A stretch of DNA of 64,000 nucleotides from Symbiodinium natans (taxonomy: Eukaryota > Sar > Dinophyceae > Suessiales > Symbiodiniaceae): contig CAJNDS010002535.1 of the NCBI GenBank assembly GCA_905221605.1, positions 350,001 through 414,000 of the forward strand, written 5' to 3'. Below, piece after piece: positions 20,131 to 30,157 of the stretch. The translations under genes were made by a program, and so were the position numbers. The stretch's first letter is position 1, and every line of letters begins with the position of its first letter. Under the pieces are notes generated by a model that was not told the origin of the DNA, did no database searches, and saw only the letters and a list, made by a program, of their open reading frames with translations.

Positions 20131-21134
20131 GTTGCCCAGTAACCTAGGACGAAAAACAAGGGTGCCCTTTGTTGCAAGGGAACCTAAACGCCCAAAATGG
20201 GAATGAAGGCACAAATGCGCATCTTAGACTATGGGCTCTGATTGTCGTAGGGTTGGAGGTTTACCCTACTTTGGTGTAGACCCTGAAAAAGAAGTATATC
20301 CTTTTTAGGTATAAGTAGCTATATTCGGAACACGGCACCAAAAAATGAAAGTATAGTACTCCAAAAACACAGTTTAGGGCACATTCTTGGTAGCTACCTT
20401 GATAATAGGAACAACGAATACAACCCCTAAACCCTAAATCCTAAACCCTAAACCCTATGATGATGGGGAAAGATTTCGAAACAATTCTGATCCTATCGAG
20501 TCGAGGGTGCGAGTGGGGAACGTGGCCCAAGTATCAGGAAATCGGGTTTAGGGTTTAGGGTTTAGGGTTTAGGGTTTAGGGTTCAGGGGCTACTCTTGTC
20601 GGGGTTTAGAATTGAGTTTGGGGGGGAACACGCTGCACTGTACACCCTAAACCCCACGCAGCTGGTGCAACGACTGGAGCACCCTTGCCTTTGAAACGCG
20701 CAGCCTAGACCCTGACAACCCCAAACCCTCAAGTAAACTCAGAATCTGAACAGCTAAACCCGAAACTCGTAACCCTAAACCGGAAACCCTAAACCCGAAA
20801 CCCTAAACCCGAAACCCTAAACCCCGAACCCGAAACCCTAAACCCGAAACCCTAAGCCCCCAAATCCTCCAACTCTCGACCCCCCAAGTCTGGGCGTGGC
20901 GCCTCTACAGGCGGGCACAAAGATCTCAGAAAATCCAGGAAGAGCGGCCTCCAAAGGCAGGGTTTAGGGTTTAGGGTTTAGAGTTTAGAGTTTAGGGCTT
21001 AGGGTTTAGGGTTTAGGGTTTATGGTTTAGGGTTTAGGGTTTAGAGTTTAGGGTTTAGGGTTTAGGGTCTTGGGTTTAGGGTTTAGGGTTTAGGGTGTAG
21101 GGTGTAGGGTTTAGGGTTTAGGGGGTCATCCCGT
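20131..21134. repeat. Introner-like element, then convergent arrays around an island
   Basis: 20131-20200 resembles the GTAGCCCAGTAACC element family but lacks a clear right end. CCCTAAA/CCCGAAA units at 20770-20860 and TTTAGGG at 20958-21125 enclose the island 20875-20957. The island is open on the minus strand (LPLEAALPGFSEIFVPACRG). Confidence 0.65.
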
Positions 21135-22184
21135 ATGGCTGAGGGCTTCAGATTATGCATGTAGGCATAAACATAAACAGAAACACAAGTCATAAACTCA
21201 GAACCCAGATCCAAGGGTACCCTAGGCAAAAAAAGGGTGCCTTTTCTGGACAAAGGGCACTACGAGCAAAGGGAATACGGGCCTCCTCTGGGTCCCCACA
21301 TAAACAAGGTGACGGCGCCCGTAACAGGCCGTGTGACTGAACACATTTTGTGTTTACATTTTTCGTGTCGGGAGCTGAAAACCCAAGTGAAACGCACACT
21401 TTCGTGGTCGCCGCAGCAGTTGCAGGGCTGGAAAACACTGAGAGCTGAGGTCATTTTTTCGGAAAAATGCATTTTCGCTCGCGTTTTTTTGGTGAGTTTT
21501 TTTTTCCAGGGGGTCTTTTTTTGAAGTTTTGGACACATTTTTTGCTTGAAATTGCGCTCTCGCCTAGGCGCGGGCGCGTTTTGCTGATTCTCCATGTTGA
21601 ACTTTCAAATCGCGATTTTCGGTTCGGGTATTTTTTCCGGCGTTCTGGCTCAGACAGTTCAGGTTCGAAATAGTGCTCTCGCCACAGCGCAGGCGTGATT
21701 TTCCGGAATTGTGCTTTGGTTGTAGCCCAACAGACTTTTGTCCACTGGATCCTCAAAGTGGCCTCAAGCTGATTCTTCTTCAGGGTTCAAGGTTCAAAGT
21801 TTGGGATTCAGGTTTCAGGATTTGGGCTTGCACTGCTTGGACTGTTCTTTTGGGTTTAAGGATCGTTTGTTTGTTGTGATTTTTCTAGAAGGTCTTTTTT
21901 TGACGTTTCGGACACATTTTTTGCTTGAAATTGCGCACTCGCCTAGGCGTGGGCGCGTTTTGCTTATAAACTCCGAATTAAACAGCAAGGGTTTAGGCCT
22001 TTGGGGATTAGGGTCTCAGGCTTTGGAGTTGCAGGTGTGCAGTCCCAAGTCACGTGATACCCCCCCCCCCCCACCCCCCCGCCACCCCGAACCCTGAAAA
22101 TGTGGTTACTCGCACGGCCTCTTAAAGGCGCCGCCTGCATAAACACGACATGACATGTCCCAGGTGTGAGAGAGGAACTACCTG
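21135..22184. other. Unique region with two diverged direct repeats
   Basis: A sequence of about 85 bp at 21508-21592 recurs at 21888-21966. Shared parts include GGTCTTTTTTTGA, GACACATTTTTTGCTTGAAA and CTCGCCTAGGCG. Overlapping open frames on both strands (21155-21879 and 21190-21756) are compositionally odd and show no domain. A second inverted element of the GACCC type lies at 21203-21300. C tract at 22062-22080. Confidence 0.5.
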
Positions 22185-22300
22185 GACCCAGGAGTAAGCT
22201 AGGAATAACAAGGGTACTCTTTTTTGGTTTTAAGGGGGATTGTAAGGAACCCCAACCCTAAAAAAAGAAACAAGGGCCGATTATACGGGTCCTGGTTGCT
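22185..22300. mobile_element. Introner-like element, GACCCAGGAGTAA type
   Basis: CTGGACCCAGGAGTAAGCTAG at the left and TATACGGGTCCTGGTTG at the right. A purine/pyrimidine-rich middle matches the element at 15188-15310. Confidence 0.55.
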
Positions 22301-22674
22301 ACCCCGTTGCGGTACGGTGAATGTCCTGGTTTTTGATTGCTGTGGTTGCCGAGATGTACAGCAAATTTTAGGGTGGAATCTGGGGTGTCCTATAACAGAG
22401 GAAGCCCGGTGACAAAAGTGATAAAAGTAGCCACACCGGGGGGGGGGTGGAGGTTGTAGTTCAGGAGAAAGGTTCCCCCAAAAATCAGAAAAGGGACCCT
22501 TCATGTGAAGTAGGGTTTATATTTCAATATGAAAAAGGAAGCTTGTGTACACTCACCAAAAACAGTAATAAAAACCCTGCTTCATTATACTTGAAGGGAG
22601 CATTCCTTCATTGATAGATACTGGAGTCCCCCAACGCTCGAAGCCCTGAAACTCTGAAACCCCAAACGACTCTG
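22301..22674. other. No gene recognised
   Basis: Unique sequence with a G tract at 22439-22448 and an ACACTCACCAA-type dispersed repeat at 22505-22580. Confidence 0.45.
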
Positions 22675-23193
22675 AAACCCTAAACCCTAAACCCTAAACT
22701 CTTACACCCTGAAACCCCAAAAAACCGGGGTCGCGACTGCAGGACCACCTCGCCGCTCTTCGTGCCTTCGACTTGGAAGCCCCTTTTTCTGACTCAGTAA
22801 GTAGGGTTAGGAAGGTGGGCTGTGGGCATCCTCCCATGCCCCCCCAAAAATACCCAACGCCCCAACACCCCAAGCACCCCTCAAACCCCCAAACCCTAAA
22901 CCCCCAAACCCTAAACCCCAAAAACCACACAACCCTAAACCGTAACACCCAAACCCTAAAGGCCTAAAACCCCACTAAAACCCCAAAACCCTAAACCCTA
23001 AACCGAAATCCCTAAACCCTAAACTTAAACCCCATATACCAAAAAAAACAAAACCCTCCAAACACCAAAAAACAACAAACCCTAAGACCTAAACCCCAAA
23101 CCCAAAAAGCCCTAAACCCTAAACCCCAAACCTAAACCCCAAACCCTAAACCCCAAACCCCTAACCCCAAACCCTAAAGCCTAAACCCTAAAC
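22675..23193. repeat. Degenerate CCCTAAA / CCCCAAA field
   Basis: CCCTAAA, CCCCAAA and CCCAAA units in mixed order. 22770-22825 contains TTCGACTTGGAAGCCCC...GACTCAGTAAGTAGGG, which belongs to the TACTTGGAAG element family, so the apparent + exon there is rejected. Confidence 0.85.
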
Positions 23194-23273
23194 AGGCCAT
23201 GTTGCTCCGGCCACGGCCAGTCACGAAGAGTAGGTCCGTCGAGCCTCGGCTCTCGAGGGGCAGGGGGCATGCC
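23194..23273 (-). CDS. Exon with possible Smr-like GRG motif
   Basis: The minus strand has acceptor CCATTCCAG, then an open frame ACPLPLESRGSTDLLFVTG and RGRSNMA, ending at a GTTTAGGG donor supplied by the flanking array. LLFVTGRGRSN resembles the ITGRG(R/K)H-S core of Smr domains, which are fused to PPR arrays in plant and algal proteins. That would fit the PPR exons found elsewhere on this strand, but the domain assignment is tentative. The exon is 80 nt, between CCCTAAA (left) and TTTAGGG (right) arms. Confidence 0.5.
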
Positions 23274-23278
23274 CTGGA

Positions 23279-23430
23279 ATGGGGTTTAGGGTTTAGGGTT
23301 TAGGGTTTAGGGTTTAGGGTTTAGGGTTTAGGGTTTAGGGTTTAGGGTTTAGGGTTTAGGGTTTAGGGTTTAGGGTTTAGGGTTTAGGGTTTAGGGTTTA
23401 GGGTTTAGGGTTTAGGTTTAGGAATTTAGG
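23279..23430. repeat. (TTTAGGG)~20 array
   Basis: Long, almost perfect array that becomes degenerate at 23415-23490. Confidence 0.97.
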
Positions 23431-23601
23431 GTTTAGGGCGTTTAGGGTTTAGGGTTTGGCGTTTCGGGTTTAGGGCTTAGGGTTTTAGGAAATCCAGCGC
23501 CCCTCAGTGAAGGGGGCGTTCCCTACAAGTATGCTCAGGACACAACTGCGACTGAGGAGAAGATCCATATTTGTTATTTGAATTGATTATGTTAGGGGCT
23601 T

Positions 23602-23706
23602 GGGTGGTTGTCAAAATGATGGTCCCTTTTTTGATCCCTAGTATAATACGGCACCTAGTATTTAGGGTGCCCCAAAAAAAAGGGATCAGAATTTTGACAA
23701 CCACCC
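23602..23706. mobile_element. 105-bp element with perfect 16-bp TIRs
   Basis: GGGTGGTTGTCAAAAT at the left and ATTTTGACAACCACCC at the right are exact inverted repeats. The inside continues as near-palindrome (TGATGGTCCCTTTTTTGATCCC and GGGATCAGA). Only one copy was noticed in the window. The open minus frame across it is an artefact. Confidence 0.85.
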
Positions 23707-23783
23707 GTTTAGGGGTTTAGGGTTTAGGGCTTAGGGTTTAGGGTTTCTAGGGTGTAGAGTCTAGGGGAATGCGTGAAACTTGC

Positions 23784-23835
23784 CTCGGTCCACCGCGGCG
23801 CCCAGCAACGTAGCCGCCGCCAAGGCCAGGGCTGC
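23784..23835 (-). CDS. Short Ala/Leu-rich exon
   Basis: Minus strand: after CTTGAGAG the frame AALALAAATLLGAAVDR runs to a GCAAGT donor (GC-type, otherwise consensus). It resembles a single amphipathic helix, as in PPR proteins, but is too short to assign. Confidence 0.35.
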
Positions 23836-23875
23836 CTCTCAAGACTGCCAAGTCTGTAAGGGTTTTGGTGGGTAG

Positions 23876-24060
23876 AGGGTTGAGGGTTGAGGGTTGAGGG
23901 TTGGGGGTTCAGGGTTGAGGGTTCAGGGTTGAGGGTTGAGGGTTGAGGGTTGAGGGTTTAGGGCAGTTCAGGGCAGTTTAGGGCAGGTTAGGGCAGTTTA
24001 GGGTTTAGGGTTTAGGAGTTAGGGGTTAGGGATTGGGGATGTAGGGTTTAGAGGGATTAG
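23876..24060. repeat. (TTGAGGG) variant array plus GGGCAG(T)TTA units
   Basis: About ten TTGAGGG/TTCAGGG units, then four GGGCAGTTTA/GGGCAGGTTA units. A second, independent amplification of the TTGAGGG variant. Confidence 0.92.
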
Positions 24061-24216
24061 GAGTTGGGGGTCCGTGCTCAGCTGCTCGGTGTCATTCATG
24101 TCTCCCTAAACCCCAAACCCCAAACCCTAAACCCTAAACCCGAAACCCGAAACCCGAAACCCCAAACCCCAAAACCTAAACATTGATGCTTGCCTTTTGT
24201 GGCTCACTCGCTTCGC

Positions 24217-24363
24217 CTAAGGGTAGTTACATGCTCCCATAACATGGGCCCTTAAATGGGTACCCCTTATATGCGCCTTGTATGCCGCGACCAAAAACAA
24301 ACAAGGGCCAATACTTCAGAACCCTTGTTTAAACAAATTAATGGACCATGTAACTCCCCTTAG
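24217..24363. mobile_element. ~147-bp TIR element, CTAAGGG(T)AGTTACATG family
   Basis: CTAAGGGTAGTTACATG at the left and CATGTAACTCCCCTTAG at the right are near-perfect inverted repeats. Internally there is a second inverted segment (GGGCCCTTAAATGGG and AAGGGCCAATA). Confidence 0.75.
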
Positions 24364-24971
24364 ATTGCGACAGAGGTCGCGTTCCTAGGCATCGCCCTTG
24401 CAGGTAAATATGAACCCTGAACCCTTCACCCTTAACTGGAGGGCTGTTAATAGTTCTAGCTCCTTCCAGAATCCGGGCTAGATCCAAGAATGGGTTGGGG
24501 CTTAGGGTTTAGGAGTTTAGGGTTTAGGGTGTTAGGGTGTAGGGGTTTAAGGTCTAGGGTGCAGGGTTTACAGGGGGATTTAGGGTCGGGGCTTCGGGTG
24601 CTCTAGAACAACCCCTGTAACAACAAGACGTCTCTTCCGAGCTTTGGGCACTGAACTCCGAAATGCCCCCCCCCCCCCCCCCCACAAAAAAAAAAGAGCC
24701 CCCAGCCGCCAGCCTAAACCCTAATGCAAGAACTGAACTACTTCAAAGGGCTAATAGAAAGAACACAGCTAAATTTGAATGGACATGAAATGGAAGAGCG
24801 AACCGCCCTTACTTTTGACCATCAATTCCCCCTTCACATGCTGAGAATGCATGAAAGTAATTAATAAAGACGTAAAAAAAAGCCTGCTAAATTATGATGG
24901 GGAAAGGATATTGACTTCTGAACTTTTTTATTAACCCTAAACCCTAAACCCTCAACCCCCAAACCCTAAAT
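24364..24971. other. No gene recognised; C tract and AT-rich sequence
   Basis: Degenerate TTTAGGG at 24495-24580, an 18-base C tract at 24666-24683, then AT-rich unique sequence. Confidence 0.5.
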
Positions 24972-25262
24972 ACGAAGACTACAGGAGTCCTTAGTATTTG
25001 TAACCCCTGTGAACACGCCTATAAAACAGATCGACGCTTCGTTTGTCGCCCGGCAAAACCAGATGTTGGCTCAGAGGCATATGATGAGTTAGAAAATGAA
25101 GGGAAAATAGATACAACAACTACTGTAGGTATCATAGAGATCATGTCTGCTTTCATGTTCTCATTCCAAGTACAATTAAATGATCAAGGAGACGATACTA
25201 TTTCCATTAAGAGAGAGCAAAGAAGATGTGATTTTGTTTTGTTTACTTCATTCCCCGGGTGA
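24972..25262 (+). CDS. Compositionally atypical open frame, unrecognised
   Basis: A + strand frame stays open for 96 codons from the end of a CCCTAAA remnant to TGA at 25260-25262. It includes SICNPCEHAYKTDRRFVCRP, then an acidic stretch (DELENEGKIDTTTT) and a hydrophobic/aromatic segment (IMSAFMFSFQVQL). There is no upstream in-frame ATG except inside (25144), so if real it would be an exon. It has two Cys close to a Cys/His cluster but no clear zinc-finger spacing. It is clearly more AT-rich than the other exons in the window, suggesting a different origin. Function unknown; it could be chance. Confidence 0.3.
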   Translation, partial: TKTTGVLSICNPCEHAYKTDRRFVCRPAKPDVGSEAYDELENEGKIDTTTTVGIIEIMSAFMFSFQVQLNDQGDDTISIKREQRRCDFVLFTSFPG

Positions 25263-25299
25263 TCATTCGTAACATTATAATCAAGGACACAATGTGAAA

Positions 25300-25389
25300 A
25301 CCAATAAGGGTTTTCTTTTTGGGGTTGGCTACTTTCTCAGGGAACCTAGAACACCAAAAAGGTAAAAGGGTACCACCGGGCTACCAAGC
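25300..25389. mobile_element. GGTAGCCC-family introner-like element, partial
   Basis: The right end CCACCGGGCTACCAAG and the middle GGGAACCTAGAACACCAAAA match intron 2 of the RCC1-like gene (12120-12197). The left inverted end is degraded. Confidence 0.6.
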
Positions 25390-25665
25390 AGGGAATGGGG
25401 TTTCGGGCTTTTCGAGTTTAGGGTTTCGGGCTTAAGGGTTTTTGGGAGTGGTCGCGCAGCCGCTGTCGCGTGCCCGAAACATGCTCAACCCAAAACCCTA
25501 AACCCTTAAACCCTTAAACCCCTCAACCCTACAGCCTAAACCCCTGAACCCTAAGCCCAAAGCCCCAAAACCCTAAACCCCTAAACCCCTAAATCCCTAA
25601 GCCCCCTAAACCCACGGGCTGCGGTAGCGTCCGCCTGCGGGGACAGCCCGTGAAAATCGGTGACC

Positions 25666-25884
25666 TGCTTGGAGGTTCATGGTACTCATTAACTGAACCA
25701 ATTATCACTGTACTTATAAGGGTTTAGGGTTTAGGGTTTAGGGTTTAGGGTTTAGGGTTTAGGGTTTAGGGTTTAGGGTTTACTTTTAACTGTACCTATA
25801 ACCATACTAGGGCACTTAAGGGGCTTATCAGTGCGTTGGAAGTACAGTTTTAATTGGTTCATAAGCACCATGAACCTCCAAGTG
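25666..25884. mobile_element. MITE interrupted by a TTTAGGG array
   Basis: The ends TGCTTGGAGGTTCATGGTAC and CACCATGAACCTCCAAGTG belong to the family at 14949-15104 and 8315-8459. The two halves are separated by a perfect array of about nine TTTAGGG units (25721-25782) that is absent from the other copies. Confidence 0.88.
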
Positions 25885-26886
25885 CTGCGCGGAAGGATGG
25901 CGTTCCAAAAGTCATGGGGGGGCTTAGGGTTTAGGGCTGAGGGCTAGGGTTTAGGGCTTAGGGTTTAGGGCTAAGGTTTTAGGGTTTAGTGTTCCAACAG
26001 TCATGGGGGGGGGGGGGGGGGTGTGGTGTTAGGGCATTTCGGTGTCTACGAGGGCCCCCAAAAACAACCCTAAGCCCCAAGCCTAAACCCTAAGCCCGGC
26101 AGCGTTTTCTTCAGCAACCAGTCGTCGGAACTAAAAGAGGGACCCTTATGAGGGTTCCAAACCCTGAACCCTAAACCGTAAACCCCTAACCCCTTAACCC
26201 CGAAACCTTCAGAAATACCCAGTTTTCGTTTTCCTTTTGAGATTGAGTGTAGGGCTGGGGGTATAGCATCCGGCGCCACTTAATACCAAGAGACCCTTCA
26301 ACCATATAGGGGTCCTACGGTTGCCAACCGAGGGTATAGACCCCAAACCCTAAACCCTGAACCCTAAACCCTACACCCTAAACCATCACCTGTCAAAACA
26401 GCATCTCCCAAAACTGCCTCGCAAAGCACTGAGACCCTGACGTCCAATACCGACCCTAAGGGGTTTACTTAGAAGCTCTTTTGAACTGAGTAAGTCGACT
26501 TAGTATATCCCCTTGAAACCCCATTATCATCCCCATGACCCACCTTGCTAACCCTAAACCCTAAACCCTAAACCCTAAACCCTAAACCCTAAACCCTAAA
26601 CCCTAAACCCTAAACCCTAAACCCTTACTCAGTCAAAAGGGCTTCCAAGTAGGGTCTCGGGCGAAGAGGCACCTGGCGTGGTGAGGGTAGAGCCAGGCCC
26701 TCGTCCTCAAAGTGGCGATGCCACCTGGCTGGGGTATTCAAAACCTTAAAACCTAAACCCCAAACCCCAAACCCTAAACCCTGAACCCGAAACACTGAAC
26801 CCGAAATCTGAGGGCTTATGGAGAGGGCGCCGCCAAGAACCCTCGCCCCCTCCAGGAAATACGAGCGATACTGAAACACACAAGCG
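25885..26886. other. Degenerate repeats, no gene
   Basis: TTTAGGG/GGGCTTAGGG units at 25920-25995, an 18-base G tract at 26005-26022, CCCTAAA array at 26553-26628 and half of a TACTTGGAAG element at 26636-26653. Frames at 26070-27026 consist of repeat peptides. Confidence 0.6.
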
Positions 26887-26936
26887 TGTATATGTATATA
26901 TATGTATATGTATATATATATATGTATATGAGTATC

Positions 26937-26985
<49 letters not shown>
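26887..26985. repeat. TA/TATG microsatellite
   Basis: About 100 bp of TATATGTATA alternation. It produces Ile-Tyr repeat peptides in several frames, which are not genes. Confidence 0.95.
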
Positions 26986-26986
<1 letters not shown>

Positions 26987-27671
26987 TGTGTATGTAGATA
27001 TGGGCCTTACGAAAAAGTACTTGCATGTATCAGGCGTCATGCTAATGTATGTTGTTTGGGGTTTTGAGGGGGTCTATACTGGTTCTTGGGCATATGGGTT
27101 GTAAAGTTCGATCAGGGTTCACATTTGGAATTATTAGGGAGTTCGACGGGTTTGTAATGATAACCCGAGACACCTCCAAAAACATAAGAAGTTCTCCGGC
27201 CAGGAGTTCTAGTACTAGGCGGAAGGAATTACTGGCAACCCTAAAGCCCACTAACGCCCCCGAGCTTTGGACTTAGATGCTGAGTTCAGAAGCCCCGCAA
27301 AAGTGCACACTTTCAGTTCTATAGGGGATTAAGTATCCCCAAAAGTGTAAAGCGTACTCACTCAGCTTCGAAGTAACGTACGCTAGGTAGAATTCTGCAG
27401 AGCTTTACCTATATCGCTTCCTCCTTCCAAAGGGCGAGCGGCCATCAGCAAACCCACAAGGGCACCCTAAACCCTCAACCCTCAACCCGGGAACCATACA
27501 CCCTAGAACAAAGTTCTCAACCCTGAAAACCCCAAACCCTAAAACCCTAAACCCTAAACCATCAGCCCTACCCCTAAACCCTAACCCCTAAACCCTAAAC
27601 CCTAAACCCTAACCCCTAAACCCTAAACCCTAAACCCTAGACTTCCCGAACCCAAAACCCCAAGAATTCCG
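26986..27671. other. Unique sequence with a 95-bp element and degenerate CCCTAAA
   Basis: 27279-27372 (GATGCTGAGTTCAGAAGCCCC ... GTACTCACTCAGC) has a close relative at 48290-48385 with the same inner symmetry (CACACTTTCAG / AAAAGTGTAAA). CCCTAAA/CCCTAACCC array at 27530-27640. The frame 27049-27276 (+) is unrecognised. Confidence 0.6.
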
Positions 27672-27754
27672 TCAGCTTCGTTGCCTGAGGAGCTGCTCCA
27701 GGGGAGCCGTTTCCAGGGCTTCCGCCCCAGTTCGGTACGTCAGGCCATCCGGGC
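27672..27754 (-). CDS. Exon-like island, unrecognised
   Basis: Minus strand: after AATCAG the frame PDGLTYRTGAEALETAPLEQ and LLRQRS runs to TGA at 27674-27672, with an alternative GC donor (CAG/GCAACG) just before. The peptide is helical and PPR-like in spacing (GLTYRTGAEAL) but not diagnostic. Convergent arms flank it. Confidence 0.45.
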
Positions 27755-27764
27755 CTGATTGGGG

Positions 27765-27900
27765 TTTAGGGTTTAAGGTTTAGGGTTTAGGGTTTAGGGT
27801 TTAGGGTTTAGGGTTTAGGGTTTAGGGTTTAGGGTTTAGGGTTTAGGGCTTAGGGTTTAGGGTTTAGGGTTTAGGGTTTAGGGGTTGGGGTTTAGAAATG
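27765..27900. repeat. (TTTAGGG)n array
   Basis: About 18 units. Degenerate continuation to 27990. Confidence 0.96.
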
Positions 27901-28269
27901 AGGGTTTAGAGTTTAGGGCTTAGGGTTCAGGGTTTAGAGCTTAGGGTTTAGAGGGGCTTGTAGAGTATTGAGCAAGGCTTAGGGTCTAGGGTGTGAACCG
28001 CCCGGGGGTCAAAGAAACCTACTACCAGGTTTATGAAGCTCATCAGATCTTATTCCATATACGTGCAAAAAAAGGCCTACATAAGAAAACGAAAAAAAGG
28101 CAGGCCTAAAGCCAAAACCCTATAGACCCCAAAGCATCAAAGCAGTAGAACACTAAACCCCAGACCCAAGACCCAAATCCGTAAACCCTAAGCCCTAAAC
28201 CCCAAACCCCTAAACCCCTAAACCCAAAAACCCCTAAACCCTAAACCCCTAAACCCCTAACCCCTAAAG

Positions 28270-28870
28270 CCTAAACCCTCAACTCCTTCAAGTGAATTCT
28301 CAGGCCACGGCGGAGCTGCTGCCTTTGCAGTGCCTCGAGGAGCCTCGAGAGGGTAACCCCTGAAGTCCTGAAACCCTAAAATCTCCGGCTCTGAGGTTTA
28401 GGGTTTAGGGTTTAGGGTTTGGGGTTTAGGGTTTAGGGTTTAGGGTTTAGGGCTTGGGGCTTGGGTTTTGGGGTTTGGGGTTTGGGCTTGGGAGTTGGGA
28501 TTTAGGGTCTGGGGATTAGGGTTCCTAGGGTTCATGTGGGGAATCTCTGCCCCGAAATTTGTAAGGCGTGTCAGTCAGTTCTGGCAGTTAGGGACCCTAG
28601 AGGCCACAAACGCAGTGACAAACGCACCAAAAAGCCCCAAAAAGCCCTAAACCCTAACTAAAACCTAAACCCTGAACCCTAAACCCTAAACCCTAAACCC
28701 TAAACCCTAAACCCTAAACTGGGGCAACCTCTCCCGCCCACACACATACTTCCCCGCTCCGCCCCCGCTCCCACCCTAAAAGTAGAGGCTTGGGGTTTAG
28801 GGTTTAGGGTTTAGGGTTTAGGGTTTAGGGTTTAGGGTTTAGGGTTTAGGGTTTAGGGTTTAGGGTTTCC
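28270..28870. repeat. Islands and arrays
   Basis: The island 28290-28350 reads on the minus strand LSRLLEALQRQQLRRGL (helix-like) and on + ATAELLPLQCLEEPRE between AATTCTCAG and GGGTAACC, so the strand is uncertain. TTTAGGG at 28395-28450, CCCTAAA at 28672-28720, and TTTAGGG at 28797-28868 around an island at 28722-28795. Confidence 0.6.
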
Positions 28871-28962
28871 CAGAAGCCCCAAACCCCAAGGCTGCAAACC
28901 CAGGGCCCTCCAACTTCGAACCCTAAAGTCCCAAAAACCTTTATAAGTTAAAACTCTAAAGT

Positions 28963-29062
28963 TGGGATGGTCTCCCCTTTTATTTACAGTCCTTAATAGG
29001 GATTCTAGTACCCCCACAGTATGATCCCTATTAAGGACCGTTAGAAAATGGGGGAACATCCC
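28963..29062. mobile_element. 100-bp TIR element, GGGATGTTCCCCC family
   Basis: GGGATGGTCTCCCCTTTT at the left and AAAATGGGGGAACATCCC at the right. The internal ATAGGGATTCTAGTA and CAGTCCTTAA match 5725-5817. Confidence 0.8.
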
Positions 29063-30157
29063 AGATTCAAAGCCCCAAGCTGAAAATCAAGCCCCTAAAT
29101 CCTTGAATCCCCAACTCCCAAAACCTTGAACTTAAAACCTACAAGAGCTTAAATCCCGCAGGCCCCCTAAGCCCGAGTTAACCCCTGGACCCTGATGTGG
29201 GTAGCTTCCTAAACTAAGGTCCCTTTTCCTGGGGGGTCCTGTCTTAAGGATGCCGTACTTCACATACATATATGTATAGGACTTAAGCGACCTAAAGCCT
29301 AAACCCTGAACGTTAAAACCTAAACCCCAAACACTAAACCCCTGATGCATAGGACAGTTCTCCACCTCTCGGGAGCCCCGGCGCGAGCGCCGCACTCCAC
29401 GCGCCAACAGCCGCGACGTTGCTCAGGGCCTTTGGCGATCAGTTTAAGGATTGGCAAGCCGGCCAAACCCTAAACCCGAAGTTTCTGAGGGTGCGTGGTG
29501 TTTTGAGCTTTGAAGGCTTTAGGGGGCCGAACGAAGTTTCGGGTTTTGCGGTTTTGGGGTTGTCGTGCTCTTTCATTATGGCCCCCTTTGTTGTGGGGAT
29601 CGTCCCAGAAAATTCGGCGATTAACAAGTTGAGCTTACAGTGCCACAATTCTCCAAAATCAGGTCAAGAGTCTGTAGGCCCATTCCAAGTGGGCAGCTTC
29701 CCCGCCGTGATGCAACCCGGTTAACCTTTGGTGCCCTACTTTACTCCGTGTGGAAGCTTTTGACAGGCAATTCTACCCACATGGAATTTCACTTTCGGAT
29801 GTGTCCGTAAACATTTAGTCGAGTCGCGCTCTAAAAACTCCCGAATGGGAGCATCCGCAGAGCGCGGATCCATTGATCAGCCGGTACGGTTAGCCTATGT
29901 CTCGTTTCGTTTGCGGCACCAGAATTGCCATAAGAACACAACGACAACGGAAGACTCACAGATACATAGAACCTCACCAATACTCAAGACCCAACTAGGC
30001 AACTTCGGGCTCGTGTACTCTGGGGTAGTTAACTTGGGGGGGTACCCTTCCTGTGCTGTTCGGGTCCTTAGTCTCACATTGGCAGCTTGGGGGATCGACA
30101 GACCGGACTTCCTGCGAGTTTTTACCGGTAGCAGGGCTACGCATGACTTCGTTTTTT
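29063..30157. other. Mostly unique sequence; one exon-like island
   Basis: The island 29345-29425 is open on the minus strand (LIAKGPEQRRGCWRVECGAR) with a GTGGAG donor. Overlapping open frames on both strands at 29419-29724 and 29845-30150 have no recognisable domain. Confidence 0.4.

Noticed and set aside
22727-22800. + strand exon DHLAALRAFDLEAPFSDS with a GTAAGT donor
   Set aside because: Its right half is a member of the TACTTGGAAG element family, so the donor-like sequence is part of a repeat.
26625-27104. Open frames rich in Ile-Tyr on both strands
   Set aside because: Translation of the TATATG microsatellite.
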